A DNA stretch of 13,352 bases. Origin: an uncultured Archangium sp. (GTDB taxonomy: Bacteria; Myxococcota; Myxococcia; Myxococcales; Myxococcaceae). A program made the translations under genes and the position numbers. Positions 1-6,488 of the stretch are shown piece by piece (the stretch's first letter is position 1; each line of letters opens with the position of its first letter). Where the stretch lies: NCBI GenBank assembly GCA_946479335.1, contig CAMLFP010000129.1:1-13352 (forward strand), read 5' to 3'. The notes under the pieces were generated by a model. The model searched no databases. It was not told where the DNA came from and saw nothing but the letters and a program-made list of their open reading frames with translations.

Positions 1-3
1 GGC

Positions 4-966
4 ATGCGAGTGCACGCGTTGGCCGCGGTGCTGTTGTTGGGCGCCACCGACAGCCCCGACTTCGAGCTGCCGCCGCACGCGCGCGCGCTCCTCGAGCAGG
101 GGCGGTGGGACGCGACGCCGAAGAGCTTTCGCATCATCGCGCTCTCGCAGCTCGCCGATGGGTGCGCGGCGCAGGGGCTCGCGCGGCCGGAGTTCTCGGC
201 GCAGGCCCGCGCGTGCGTCGAAGGGGCGCTGAAGCGCGCGCGAGAATTGCCGAAGCGCGGTGACGCGTTGTTCTTGAGTCACCTCAACCTCCTCTACGGC
301 GCGGGCGACGCGACTGGCGCGTGTCTCGATGAGGCCGAGCACCGGCGCCTGAGCGCGCTGTTGGCCGCGCAGAGCCTGGCGGATCCGCTCAAGCACGCGG
401 CATCGTATGTGGGGCGCCCGTTTCGCTGGCCGGCTGATCAATCAGCGACGCTCGCGAGCCTGGCGCGCTTCGACACCGCGCATGGCGCGCAGCTCTCGAA
501 GGCGCCCATCGTTGCGTGGGAAGAGGTGCTGGCGCGCCACCTCGACGTGAAGACGGGGCTCCCGAAGTCGGAGCTGACGGGGAAGGCCGCCAACGCGGCG
601 CTCCCGCGCGGGTGCGCGAACTCGTTCCTCGTGCGCTACACCGCGGAGTTCGATGCGCCGCTCGCGTCGACGTGGTGGCGCGCGTACCAGACGCACTTCC
701 TCACGCACGTCGGGCCGACGGTGGGGTTCCGCGAATGGCCGCGCGGCGTGGAGCGGAAGGCGGACGTGGACTCCGGGCCCATCGTCTTCGGCGTCGGCGC
801 GGCGGCGAGCGCGTTCGCCATCTCTGCGGCGAAGAGTCAGGGCGACGGGGCGCTGGCGGCGCAGCTCGAGGCGAGTCAGGCGGCGGCGATGGCGCTGGTG
901 GGCGGCGAGGCGGCGCGCGGCGTGCTGCCGGAAGCCATCGCCTTCGAAGGGCGCTGGCATCGGTGA
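4..966 (+). CDS. Hypothetical protein, probably alpha-helical barrel type
   Basis: This 320-residue protein has no function I can name with confidence. The N-terminus (residues 1-14) is a short hydrophobic stretch that could be a weak signal peptide. The body is helix-rich, with Trp/Gly/Pro-containing turns: WPAD at 142-145, KTGLP at 183-187, PRGCANS at 201-207, GFREWPRG at 241-248 and DVDSGP at 254-259, then a small-residue helix (261-276). Alternating helices with conserved aromatic and acidic turns suggest an (alpha/alpha) toroid like those of glycosidases, epimerases and linalool dehydratase-type proteins. That is a fold-level guess. The end (EGRWHR, then TGA) is abrupt, so a truncated C-terminus is possible. 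Only three bases precede the ATG, so its ribosome site is outside the window and an upstream start cannot be excluded. Codon use matches the neighbours. The reading frame is well supported; the function is unknown. Confidence 0.8.
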   Translation: MRVHALAAVLLLGATDSPDFELPPHARALLEQGRWDATPKSFRIIALSQLADGCAAQGLARPEFSAQARACVEGALKRARELPKRGDALFLSHLNLLYGAGDATGACLDEAEHRRLSALLAAQSLADPLKHAASYVGRPFRWPADQSATLASLARFDTAHGAQLSKAPIVAWEEVLARHLDVKTGLPKSELTGKAANAALPRGCANSFLVRYTAEFDAPLASTWWRAYQTHFLTHVGPTVGFREWPRGVERKADVDSGPIVFGVGAAASAFAISAAKSQGDGALAAQLEASQAAAMALVGGEAARGVLPEAIAFEGRWHR

Positions 967-1141
967 GCGTCAGGGGTGCCAGCCCGGAAGCGCATTCCAA
1001 CGCCAGCTCGTTGCGCAACGTGGTGCCCGCGGCGAGACAGCGACGGCCGGCGGGCGTGTCTGCGATGGCGACCTCCACACGCTTCGCGGCGGTGCGACAC
1101 GCGACCAACCCCACGAAGACCCGCAGCGCCGTCACGCGCAT
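967..1141 (-). other. Possible short minus-strand coding remnant
   Basis: The 277-bp gap between the first gene and the cytochrome gene has no obvious plus-strand gene. On the minus strand an ATG at 1141 opens a frame beginning MRVTALRVFVGLVACRTAAK. It runs about 58 codons with roughly 87% G or C at third positions and a natural residue mix (for example VEVAIADTPAGRRC). The codon bias disappears at about 965, exactly where the convergent first gene ends. From there the frame continues as an Arg/Pro-rich shadow to 701. A TGA lies at 970-972 in a different frame, so a single-base shift would close it. It could be a decayed gene, a frameshifted small gene, or chance. The remaining 1142-1243 may hold the promoter of the cytochrome gene, but no clear box was seen. 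Confidence 0.25.
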
Positions 1142-1243
1142 CGGTCGTTCTCGGAGCACTCACGCGAGCGCGAATCGCCGGTCGCAGCTCGGAGACGCGC
1201 GTCGCGCTTTTGTTGCGCGCCGAAGTCGCCGACGCTGCACCGC

Positions 1244-2083
1244 ATGTTGAAGCGACTTCTGTTGGGCGCGGCGGTGGTGCTCCTCCTCGCGCTGGCCGCC
1301 GGTTTCCTCCTCGTCACGCGCGCGCGCACGCACCTCGCGCAGGCCCCGGTCATCACCCGCTCCCTGTTGCCCGGCGCCGGAGACCCCGCGCACGGCAAGT
1401 ACCTCGTGAAGGACGTGCTGGTGTGCGGCGAGTGTCACGGCGCCGACCTCAGCGGCGGCGTGGTGCTGGAATCCACACTGCTGGGCCGCATCACCGCGCC
1501 CAACCTCACCGCGGGCCGGGGCGGCCTCGGCGCGAAGTCACTCCACGAGTGGGACCTCGCCGTGCGCCACGGCATCGCCAACCGCCGCGCGCTGCTGCTG
1601 ATGCCGTCGGAGGGCTACTCGCACCTCACCGCGCAGGACATGCGCGACGTCGCCGCGTACCTCGCGCTGCTGCCGAAGGTCGACCGCCAGGTGCCGCCCA
1701 CGGAGCTGCGGCCGCTGGGCGCGCTGCTGGTGCTCAACGGTGAACTCCACGCCGACGCGCTGACGCTGTCGCACGACACGCTCGACCTGGGCGACACCGG
1801 CGTGGCGCTCTCGCGCGGCGAGTACCTCCTCGAGGTGTCGGCGTGCCGCAGCTGCCACGGCACCGACCTGAAGGGCCGCGAGGTCGCCCCCGGCAAACCG
1901 CGCGCCCCGGCGCTCTCTCGCGAGGTGCTGCAGCCGTGGAGCTACGACGACTTCTCCAACGCGCTCCGCAAAGGGCAAGGCCGCGATGGCCGCGCGCTCG
2001 ATGCGCTGATGCCGTGGCGCGCGTACGCGGCGCTCCCTGAAGAAGACGTGTTGGCGCTGTACGGCGCGCTGCACGGGCCATGA
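1244..2083 (+). CDS. Membrane-anchored di-haem c-type cytochrome
   Basis: The 279-residue product is predicted to carry electrons in the periplasm while anchored in the inner membrane. Residues 5-24 form one hydrophobic helix after a Lys/Arg start and act as an uncleaved anchor or signal. Two haem-binding CxxCH motifs are visible: CGECH at 61-65 and CRSCH at 201-205. Each is followed by a similar HG-x-DL-x-G stretch, so the protein is an internal duplication of a class I cytochrome c domain. Likely distal ligands are Met120 (LLMPSEG) and Met256 (ALMPWRA). The frame is open far upstream, but the ATG at 1244 is the only start that directly exposes the membrane segment. No strong Shine-Dalgarno site precedes it. 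No redox partner is encoded in the window. Di-haem proteins of this shape often serve dehydrogenases or terminal oxidases; which one applies here cannot be told. Confidence 0.9.
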   Translation: MLKRLLLGAAVVLLLALAAGFLLVTRARTHLAQAPVITRSLLPGAGDPAHGKYLVKDVLVCGECHGADLSGGVVLESTLLGRITAPNLTAGRGGLGAKSLHEWDLAVRHGIANRRALLLMPSEGYSHLTAQDMRDVAAYLALLPKVDRQVPPTELRPLGALLVLNGELHADALTLSHDTLDLGDTGVALSRGEYLLEVSACRSCHGTDLKGREVAPGKPRAPALSREVLQPWSYDDFSNALRKGQGRDGRALDALMPWRAYAALPEEDVLALYGALHGP

Positions 2084-2111
2084 AAAAGGCCGGTGGATTG
2101 CTCCACCGGCC
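2083..2111 (-). terminator. Intrinsic terminator of the PPC-domain lipoprotein gene
   Basis: A perfect 10-bp inverted repeat (GGCCGGTGGA, 2088-2097, with TCCACCGGCC, 2102-2111) encloses a 4-nt loop. On the minus strand the stem is followed by five T (2087-2083), giving a standard rho-independent terminator 27 bases after the lipoprotein stop codon. The T-tract reaches into the TGA of the converging cytochrome gene. On the plus strand the hairpin lies just after that gene but lacks a T-run, so it would work less well in that direction. Confidence 0.8.
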
Positions 2112-2137
2112 CTCTCACCTGCGAAGCGTCGGCCTGG

Positions 2138-4585
2138 TTACGGCGCCAGCGTGACGTTCAACGAGAAGGGCTGGTGCTGGTCACCCGTCTGCGCCCCCGT
2201 CACCACCTGCAGCAGCAGCGCCTGCGGCGCGCCGGAGGTGTTGGTGTACGTCAGCGGCGCGCTGCCCCCCGAGTAGAAGTACCCGTTGGAGAGGCAGTCG
2301 GTCACCGTCGTGGTGCAGTCGGTGTTGGCCGCCAGCAGGTTCATGCCCACGATGGCGTCGGGGTCGGTGGTGTTGGCGTTCACCGTCAGCGTCTGCTGGT
2401 TCGCCACCGTCACCGAGTAGAGGACGTCGGGCGCGCTCCCCACGTCGAGGCAGGTGGTGCCGTTGGAGTCGACGTAGGTGTCGCCGAAGAAGCCGACCGT
2501 CGAGCCCACCACCGCGGTGCCCGTCAGCGTCAGCGGCGCCGAGCAGAGCTCCCCCTGCGGAATGGCGCTCAGCGCCGCCGAGAGGTGGAACGCGGTGCTG
2601 GGCGCGCCGCCGTCGGCCATCGAGTACTGCGCCACCGCGACGAAGTAGTCGCGCGCGTTCGCCGACGAGTTGGAGAAGCCCGCGGAGTTGTAGTCGTTCG
2701 ACGCCGGCTGGCAGACGCGCGTGGCCGACGCCTCGCACTCCGACGCCGTCGAGCTGATGACGTTGAGCACCGTCGCGAGGCCCGCGTCGGCGTCGTCGGT
2801 CAGCGTGAGGGCCACGCGCTGGTTGCCCGGCACGTTGAGGCGGTACACGCGGTCGACGCCCTCGGCGGCGATGCACTGCGCGCCGCCCTGGCCGTAGTCG
2901 TTGAAGAAGGTGTCGAGGGTGCCCGCCACCGCGCCGCCATCGGTGGGCAGCGTCGTCACCGCCGTGGTGCAGGTGTCGTCGGCCGGCGGCACCGCCGAGG
3001 AGAAGGTCACGTCGAACGCGTCGGTGGCCACGCCGTCGACGACGGCGAAGAAGGGCGCGTCGCTGCCCGAGGTGTTGAAGAACGACGCGCTGTTGAGCGC
3101 GTTGCTCGACGCGGTGCACACCACCGGCGAGGCCTCGCACGCGGTGGGCATGTCACCCGCGATGAGGTTGATGGTGGGGGCGCTGCTGGTGGTGCTGGCC
3201 AGCGGCGTCACCGTCACCACGCCGCGCTGCCCGGCGGGCACCGACAGCGAATACGCGCGGTCGGGGCCGGAGCCGAAGCTGCAGGTGGTGGTGGCGCTCT
3301 GGTTGTAGTTGTCGAAGTAGCCCGTCAGCGTCTGGGCGCTCAGCGTGCCCGCGTCGAGGCCCACCGCGCCGGCGCACACGTCATCGGCCGCCGGGGTGAA
3401 GGTGGTGGCCGTCAGCGTGAAGGTGCCGCTGCCGCCCCACGCGTCGACGATGAGGAGGTACGTGTGGTCGGCGCCGGTGGTGTTGATGGCCTGCAGCGTC
3501 TCCGTCTCGCCGCCGGAGAAGCCGGTGTCGGCGTTGGCCACGCACACGTCGCCGCACGACGCCGCGCCATCGACGAGGTTCAACGCGAGGTCGAGGTCAC
3601 CGTCGGGCACCGCCACCACCTGCAGCGCGTCGCCCGCGGGCACCAGCACGCTGTAGACGCGGTCCGGCGAGAGGCCGAAGGAGCAGTTGTCGCCCTGCGA
3701 GACGTTGTAGTCGTAGTCGTTGAAGTAGGTGTCGAGGCCCTGCGCCGTCGCGGGCGTGCCCAGCGTCAGCGCGGCTTCGTTGCCGTCGCAGGTGTCGCCG
3801 GGCTGCGGCGCGGCCAGCGTGGTCGTCAACGTGAAGGTGCCCGTGCCCGAGTACGAGTCGACGACGAAGTAGTAGTCGGCGTCGGCGCCGGTGGTGTTGT
3901 CGAAGACCAGCGTCTCCGGGTCGCCATCGAGGCCGTCATCGGCGTTGGTGACGCACTCGCTGCCGCACATCGCCGAGGCCTCCGTCAGCTGCAGCACGGC
4001 GTCGAGGTCACCCGCCGTCATCGTCAGGTTCACCGTCAGCCGCTGCCCCGCGGGGATGGTGATGGCGTACGCCTTGTCAGGCCCGGAGTACGCGGAGCAG
4101 GTGTTGCTGGTGGTGCCGTTGTAGTCGTCGGTCGCGTCGTCGACCGTCTGGCCCGTCATCGTGCCGACCACGAGACCGAGCGCCGACGCGCAGGTGTCGC
4201 CCGCCACCGGGCCGGAGCCGCCGCCCGTGGTGCCCGTACCGCCACCCGTCGTGCCGTCGCCGCCGCCGGTGGTGCCGGAGCCGCCGCCCGTCGTCGTCGT
4301 GCCGCCGCCGGTCGTGCCAGAGCCGCCACCCGTCGTCGCCGTGCCGCCGCCCGTGGTGCCGGAGCCGCCACCCGTCGTCGCCGTGCCGCCGCCGGTCGTG
4401 CCAGAGCCGCCACCCGTCGTCGAGCCGCCGCCGGTGGTGCCGGAGCCCCCGCCCGTCGCGGCCTGACAGACGCCCGCCTGCACGCTGCACGTCTGCCCGC
4501 TGGGGCAATCATCGTTGCTGTCGCACTTCGTCGTCGTGGGGCAGGCCATCAAGACCAGCGCCGAGAAAAGAAGGACTCGCTTCAT
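2138..4585 (-). CDS. Surface lipoprotein with Gly/Thr repeat linker and five PPC-like domains
   Basis: The 815-residue product is predicted to be exported, lipid-modified and displayed on the cell envelope. The N-terminus MKRVLLFSALVLMAC is a lipoprotein signal with Cys15 as the modified residue. A small Cys-rich module follows (CDSNDDCPSGQTC, about 21-40), a type often seen in myxobacterial lipoproteins. Residues 45-124 are a Gly/Thr linker of GGGxxTT heptads. Five related beta-rich domains follow, starting near 130, 264, 402, 536 and 679. Each has a (D/E)xC start, a DR/DK-x-Y-x-x-x-VP strand (weaker in the last), and in most an NTTGA-type turn before a VVD...GTFTLT-type end, like bacterial pre-peptidase C-terminal (PPC) domains. 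Each holds four cysteines at comparable positions. No catalytic domain is present, so a binding, adhesive or structural role is inferred. The start is fixed by GAGGAG at 4590-4595, four bases from the ATG. Confidence 0.88.
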   Translation of the reverse strand: MKRVLLFSALVLMACPTTTKCDSNDDCPSGQTCSVQAGVCQAATGGGSGTTGGGSTTGGGSGTTGGGTATTGGGSGTTGGGTATTGGGSGTTGGGTTTTGGGSGTTGGGDGTTGGGTGTTGGGSGPVAGDTCASALGLVVGTMTGQTVDDATDDYNGTTSNTCSAYSGPDKAYAITIPAGQRLTVNLTMTAGDLDAVLQLTEASAMCGSECVTNADDGLDGDPETLVFDNTTGADADYYFVVDSYSGTGTFTLTTTLAAPQPGDTCDGNEAALTLGTPATAQGLDTYFNDYDYNVSQGDNCSFGLSPDRVYSVLVPAGDALQVVAVPDGDLDLALNLVDGAASCGDVCVANADTGFSGGETETLQAINTTGADHTYLLIVDAWGGSGTFTLTATTFTPAADDVCAGAVGLDAGTLSAQTLTGYFDNYNQSATTTCSFGSGPDRAYSLSVPAGQRGVVTVTPLASTTSSAPTINLIAGDMPTACEASPVVCTASSNALNSASFFNTSGSDAPFFAVVDGVATDAFDVTFSSAVPPADDTCTTAVTTLPTDGGAVAGTLDTFFNDYGQGGAQCIAAEGVDRVYRLNVPGNQRVALTLTDDADAGLATVLNVISSTASECEASATRVCQPASNDYNSAGFSNSSANARDYFVAVAQYSMADGGAPSTAFHLSAALSAIPQGELCSAPLTLTGTAVVGSTVGFFGDTYVDSNGTTCLDVGSAPDVLYSVTVANQQTLTVNANTTDPDAIVGMNLLAANTDCTTTVTDCLSNGYFYSGGSAPLTYTNTSGAPQALLLQVVTGAQTGDQHQPFSLNVTLAP
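4214..4453 (-). repeat. 21-bp tandem repeat encoding GGGxxTT heptads
   Basis: About eleven and a half tandem units of 21 bp (one unit is 18 bp) lie inside the lipoprotein gene. They encode GGGSGTT alternating with GGGTATT, GGGTTTT, GGGDGTT and GGGTGTT. The first units after the N-terminal Cys module are the most alike, and one unit (GGGSTT) has lost a codon. The array is always in frame, as expected for a flexible linker that grows or shrinks by slippage. Confidence 0.85.
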
Positions 4586-4633
4586 GCAGCTCCTCGAGAG
4601 GTGTGGGCCCGTCCCGGACGACGGGTGTGGGCG

Positions 4634-4663
4634 CGTGTAGCACCCCGTGCGGTTCGGCGTGAA
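4634..4663 (-). promoter_or_regulatory. Weak candidate promoter for the PPC-domain lipoprotein
   Basis: Reading the minus strand, TTCACG (4663-4658) is followed after 18 bases by TACACG (4639-4634), which is preceded by TGC as in an extended -10 element. It lies about 50 bases upstream of the lipoprotein ATG. The match to a sigma-70 consensus is only moderate and GC-rich genomes often use poor boxes, so this is tentative. It would overlap the first ATG proposed for the divergent IIC gene. Confidence 0.2.
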
Positions 4664-5412
4664 TGGTGACGGCGTTCGTGACGCGTGAGAAACGTCGCGC
4701 CGTGAGCTGGCAGCACTTTCTGGTGACTGCGCTGTGGGGCGGCCTCATGGCGTTGGAGCGCCGGGCCTTTCTGCAGGCGATGTTCTCGCGTCCGCTGGTG
4801 GCCGCGACGGTGGAGGGCCTGCTGCTGGGCGACGTGCTGGCGGGCCTCTACGTGGGCCTCGTCTTCGAGCTCTTCTTCCTCGGCGGGGCGTCGCTGGGCG
4901 GCGCGCACCCCGACCACGACACGCTGCCGGCCGTCTCCGCGGCGGCGATGGCGGCGGCGATGGGCACCGCGTCGGGCGCCGAGTCGACGCCGGCGATGTG
5001 GGCCCTCTCCATCCTCCTCTGTGCGCCGTTCGGCCGCGCGGGGTTGTGGCTCGAGAACCGCCTCGATCGCCGCGCGCGGAAGTACTTCGGGCGGGCGGTG
5101 CGGGCCACCGACTCCGGCGAGCTGGCGCGGGCGGCGCGGCAGAACCTGCGCGCGATGTGGCCGCAGTTCGTCTTCTACGGGCTGCTGTGCGCGGCGGCGG
5201 CCGGCGCGGGCCCCTTCTTCACCACCGTGGAGGCCTCGGCCAGCGACCAGGTGCGGCGCGCGCTGTCGTGGGCGTACCCGGCGATGGGCGTGGCCGCCGC
5301 GGCAGTGGCGGTGGCCGGCAGTCACGCGACGCGGAAGAACGCCATCGCCTTCTTCGCGGCCTCGGCGACGGTGGCGGTGATGACGGTGCTGCGTCTGCGA
5401 GGTGAGGGGTGA
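4663..5412 (+). CDS. PTS system mannose-family IIC subunit (membrane permease)
   Basis: This is the IIC (EII-Sor/ManY-type) membrane subunit of a mannose-family phosphotransferase system, which forms the substrate channel together with IID. The 249-residue frame has several hydrophobic helices: about 17-34, 47-75, 86-122, 168-186, 203-219 and 227-243. It contains the family-typical N-terminal stretch LWGGLMALERRAFLQAMFSR (24-43) and a loop GGASLGGAHPDHD (74-86). The start is uncertain. ATG 4663 lacks a Shine-Dalgarno site and adds 13 charged residues. GTG 4702 (V14 S W Q H) would give a 236-residue form starting just before the first helix, as in relatives, and would not overlap the divergent promoter. 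The stop codon overlaps the start of the IID gene by 4 bp (GTGA), indicating translational coupling. The substrate is unknown. No IIA or IIB gene is adjacent. Confidence 0.87.
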   Translation: MVTAFVTREKRRAVSWQHFLVTALWGGLMALERRAFLQAMFSRPLVAATVEGLLLGDVLAGLYVGLVFELFFLGGASLGGAHPDHDTLPAVSAAAMAAAMGTASGAESTPAMWALSILLCAPFGRAGLWLENRLDRRARKYFGRAVRATDSGELARAARQNLRAMWPQFVFYGLLCAAAAGAGPFFTTVEASASDQVRRALSWAYPAMGVAAAAVAVAGSHATRKNAIAFFAASATVAVMTVLRLRGEG

Positions 5413-6164
5413 CGACGCTGCCCTTCTTCACGCTGGTGCGCATCGCGTGGCGCTCGCTCTTCATTCAAGCGGGCTTCTCGCCCGACGCGATGCAGACGCT
5501 GGGGTTGCTGTACGCGCTGGCGCCGGCGTGGCCGCACCTCTACCCGACGCCGGAGGCCCAGGCGGCGGCGGCGAAGCGGCACCTGACGCCCTTCAACACG
5601 CACCCGTACGCGGCGGCGGCGCTGGTGGGCGGCATCCTCCACTACGAGCTGAAGCTGACGCGCGGGGAGGCCACCGCCGACGACATCACGCGCTTCAAGA
5701 CGACGTTGATGGGCCCGCTGGCGGCGCTGGGCGACGGCTTCTTCTGGCTCTCGCTGCGGCCCGCGACGGGCGCGCTGGGGGTGGCGCTCATCCCGCTGCT
5801 GGGGGTGTGGGCGCCGGTGGTCTTCCTCCTCGCGTACAACCTCGTGCACCTCGTGGCGCGGGCGTGGCTCTTCAAGGAAGGCCTGGAGCTGGGCAGCCGG
5901 GTGGTGCCTCGCCTCAAGGAGCTGAAGGTACCCACCTGGAGCAACCGTCTGCGCGCGGTGACAGCGGCGGCGGCGGCCGGCGTGGGGGCGTGGTTGACGT
6001 TGCGCTTCGGCGCGTTGACGGGCGGCGAGTCGGCGCTGTTCGCCGCGCTGGTGTGCTTCGTGCTCGGCGGCGTGGGCGTGGTGCTGGTGGAGCGCAGGGT
6101 GCCTCCGCTGGCGTTGTTGTACGGGGCTGCGGGCCTCGCGGGCGCCGCCAGCATGTTGTGGTAG
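5409..6164 (+). CDS. PTS system mannose-family IID subunit
   Basis: The 251-residue product is the IID (ManZ-type) partner that forms the membrane channel with IIC. Family hallmarks are the F-NTHP motif at residues 62-66, followed by a Gly-rich helix (72-77), and the stretch TLMGPLAALGDGFFW (99-113), close to the conserved LMGPLAGIGD signature. C-terminal hydrophobic helices lie near 122-150, 183-198, 207-226 and 233-250. Translation starts at a GTG that overlaps the IIC stop by 4 bp, with a GAGG element just upstream, and the HPr gene follows after 15 bp, so the three genes are one operon. Length is near the usual size for the family. Transport of a hexose or amino sugar is the known family role, but no sugar-metabolism gene is nearby. 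Confidence 0.92.
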   Translation: MTTLPFFTLVRIAWRSLFIQAGFSPDAMQTLGLLYALAPAWPHLYPTPEAQAAAAKRHLTPFNTHPYAAAALVGGILHYELKLTRGEATADDITRFKTTLMGPLAALGDGFFWLSLRPATGALGVALIPLLGVWAPVVFLLAYNLVHLVARAWLFKEGLELGSRVVPRLKELKVPTWSNRLRAVTAAAAAGVGAWLTLRFGALTGGESALFAALVCFVLGGVGVVLVERRVPPLALLYGAAGLAGAASMLW

Positions 6165-6179
6165 AGAAGGAGTTCGCAC

Positions 6180-6455
6180 ATGGAAAAGGTCGAGGCGGAG
6201 TTCACCATCATCAACGCGCTGGGCTTGCATGCCCGCGCGGCCGCGCAGCTGGTGAAGGCCGCCAACCGCTACACCTGCGAAGTCGAGCTGGAGTGCGAGG
6301 GCCAGTCGGTGAACGGCAAGTCCATCATGGGCGTGCTGATGCTGGCGGCCGCGCAGGGCATGCAGGTGAAGATCCGCTGCGCGGGTGACAAGGCGCAGGC
6401 GTGCCTCGATGAAATCGCCGCGCTGATTCACAACAAGTTCGGCGAGCCGCGCTGA
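6180..6455 (+). CDS. ptsH: Phosphocarrier protein HPr
   Basis: HPr is the small cytoplasmic protein that accepts a phosphate from enzyme I on a histidine and passes it to IIA domains. This 91-residue protein is of normal length. The active-site loop is ALGLHARAA, with His17 as the phospho-acceptor and Arg19 in its conserved place. The second region, GKSIMGVLML (46-55), carries Ser48 at the position phosphorylated by HPr kinase in many bacteria, so serine regulation is possible. AAGGAG at 6167-6172 lies seven bases before the ATG and supports the start. It is the last clear PTS gene of the operon. Enzyme I (ptsI), which often follows HPr, is missing here, and the next gene is an unrelated lipoprotein. 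Confidence 0.96.
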   Translation: MEKVEAEFTIINALGLHARAAAQLVKAANRYTCEVELECEGQSVNGKSIMGVLMLAAAQGMQVKIRCAGDKAQACLDEIAALIHNKFGEPR

Positions 6456-6478
6456 CGCATTTTGCAGGGCCGGGTTTT

Positions 6479-6483
6479 GGAGG
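6479..6483 (+). promoter_or_regulatory. Ribosome binding site deciding the lipoprotein start
   Basis: GGAGG lies five bases before ATG 6489. This selects MKRVRVVVVF as the N-terminus rather than the in-frame TTG at 6462 and gives a proper lipoprotein signal. Confidence 0.75.
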
Positions 6484-6488
6484 TCGGG

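Noticed and set aside
653..1243. Extended N-terminus of the cytochrome back to 653
   Set aside because: This part overlaps the first gene in another frame, is Arg-rich, and would place 197 residues before the membrane anchor.
2093..4669. 858-codon open frame on the plus strand opposite the PPC-like lipoprotein
   Set aside because: Its translation is Arg/Val/Gly/His-rich low-complexity sequence, whereas the minus frame has a lipoprotein signal, a ribosome site and five repeated domains.
6462..6488. Longer N-terminus for the three-domain lipoprotein from TTG 6462
   Set aside because: It would bury the signal peptide behind nine residues, and a GGAGG site clearly serves ATG 6489.
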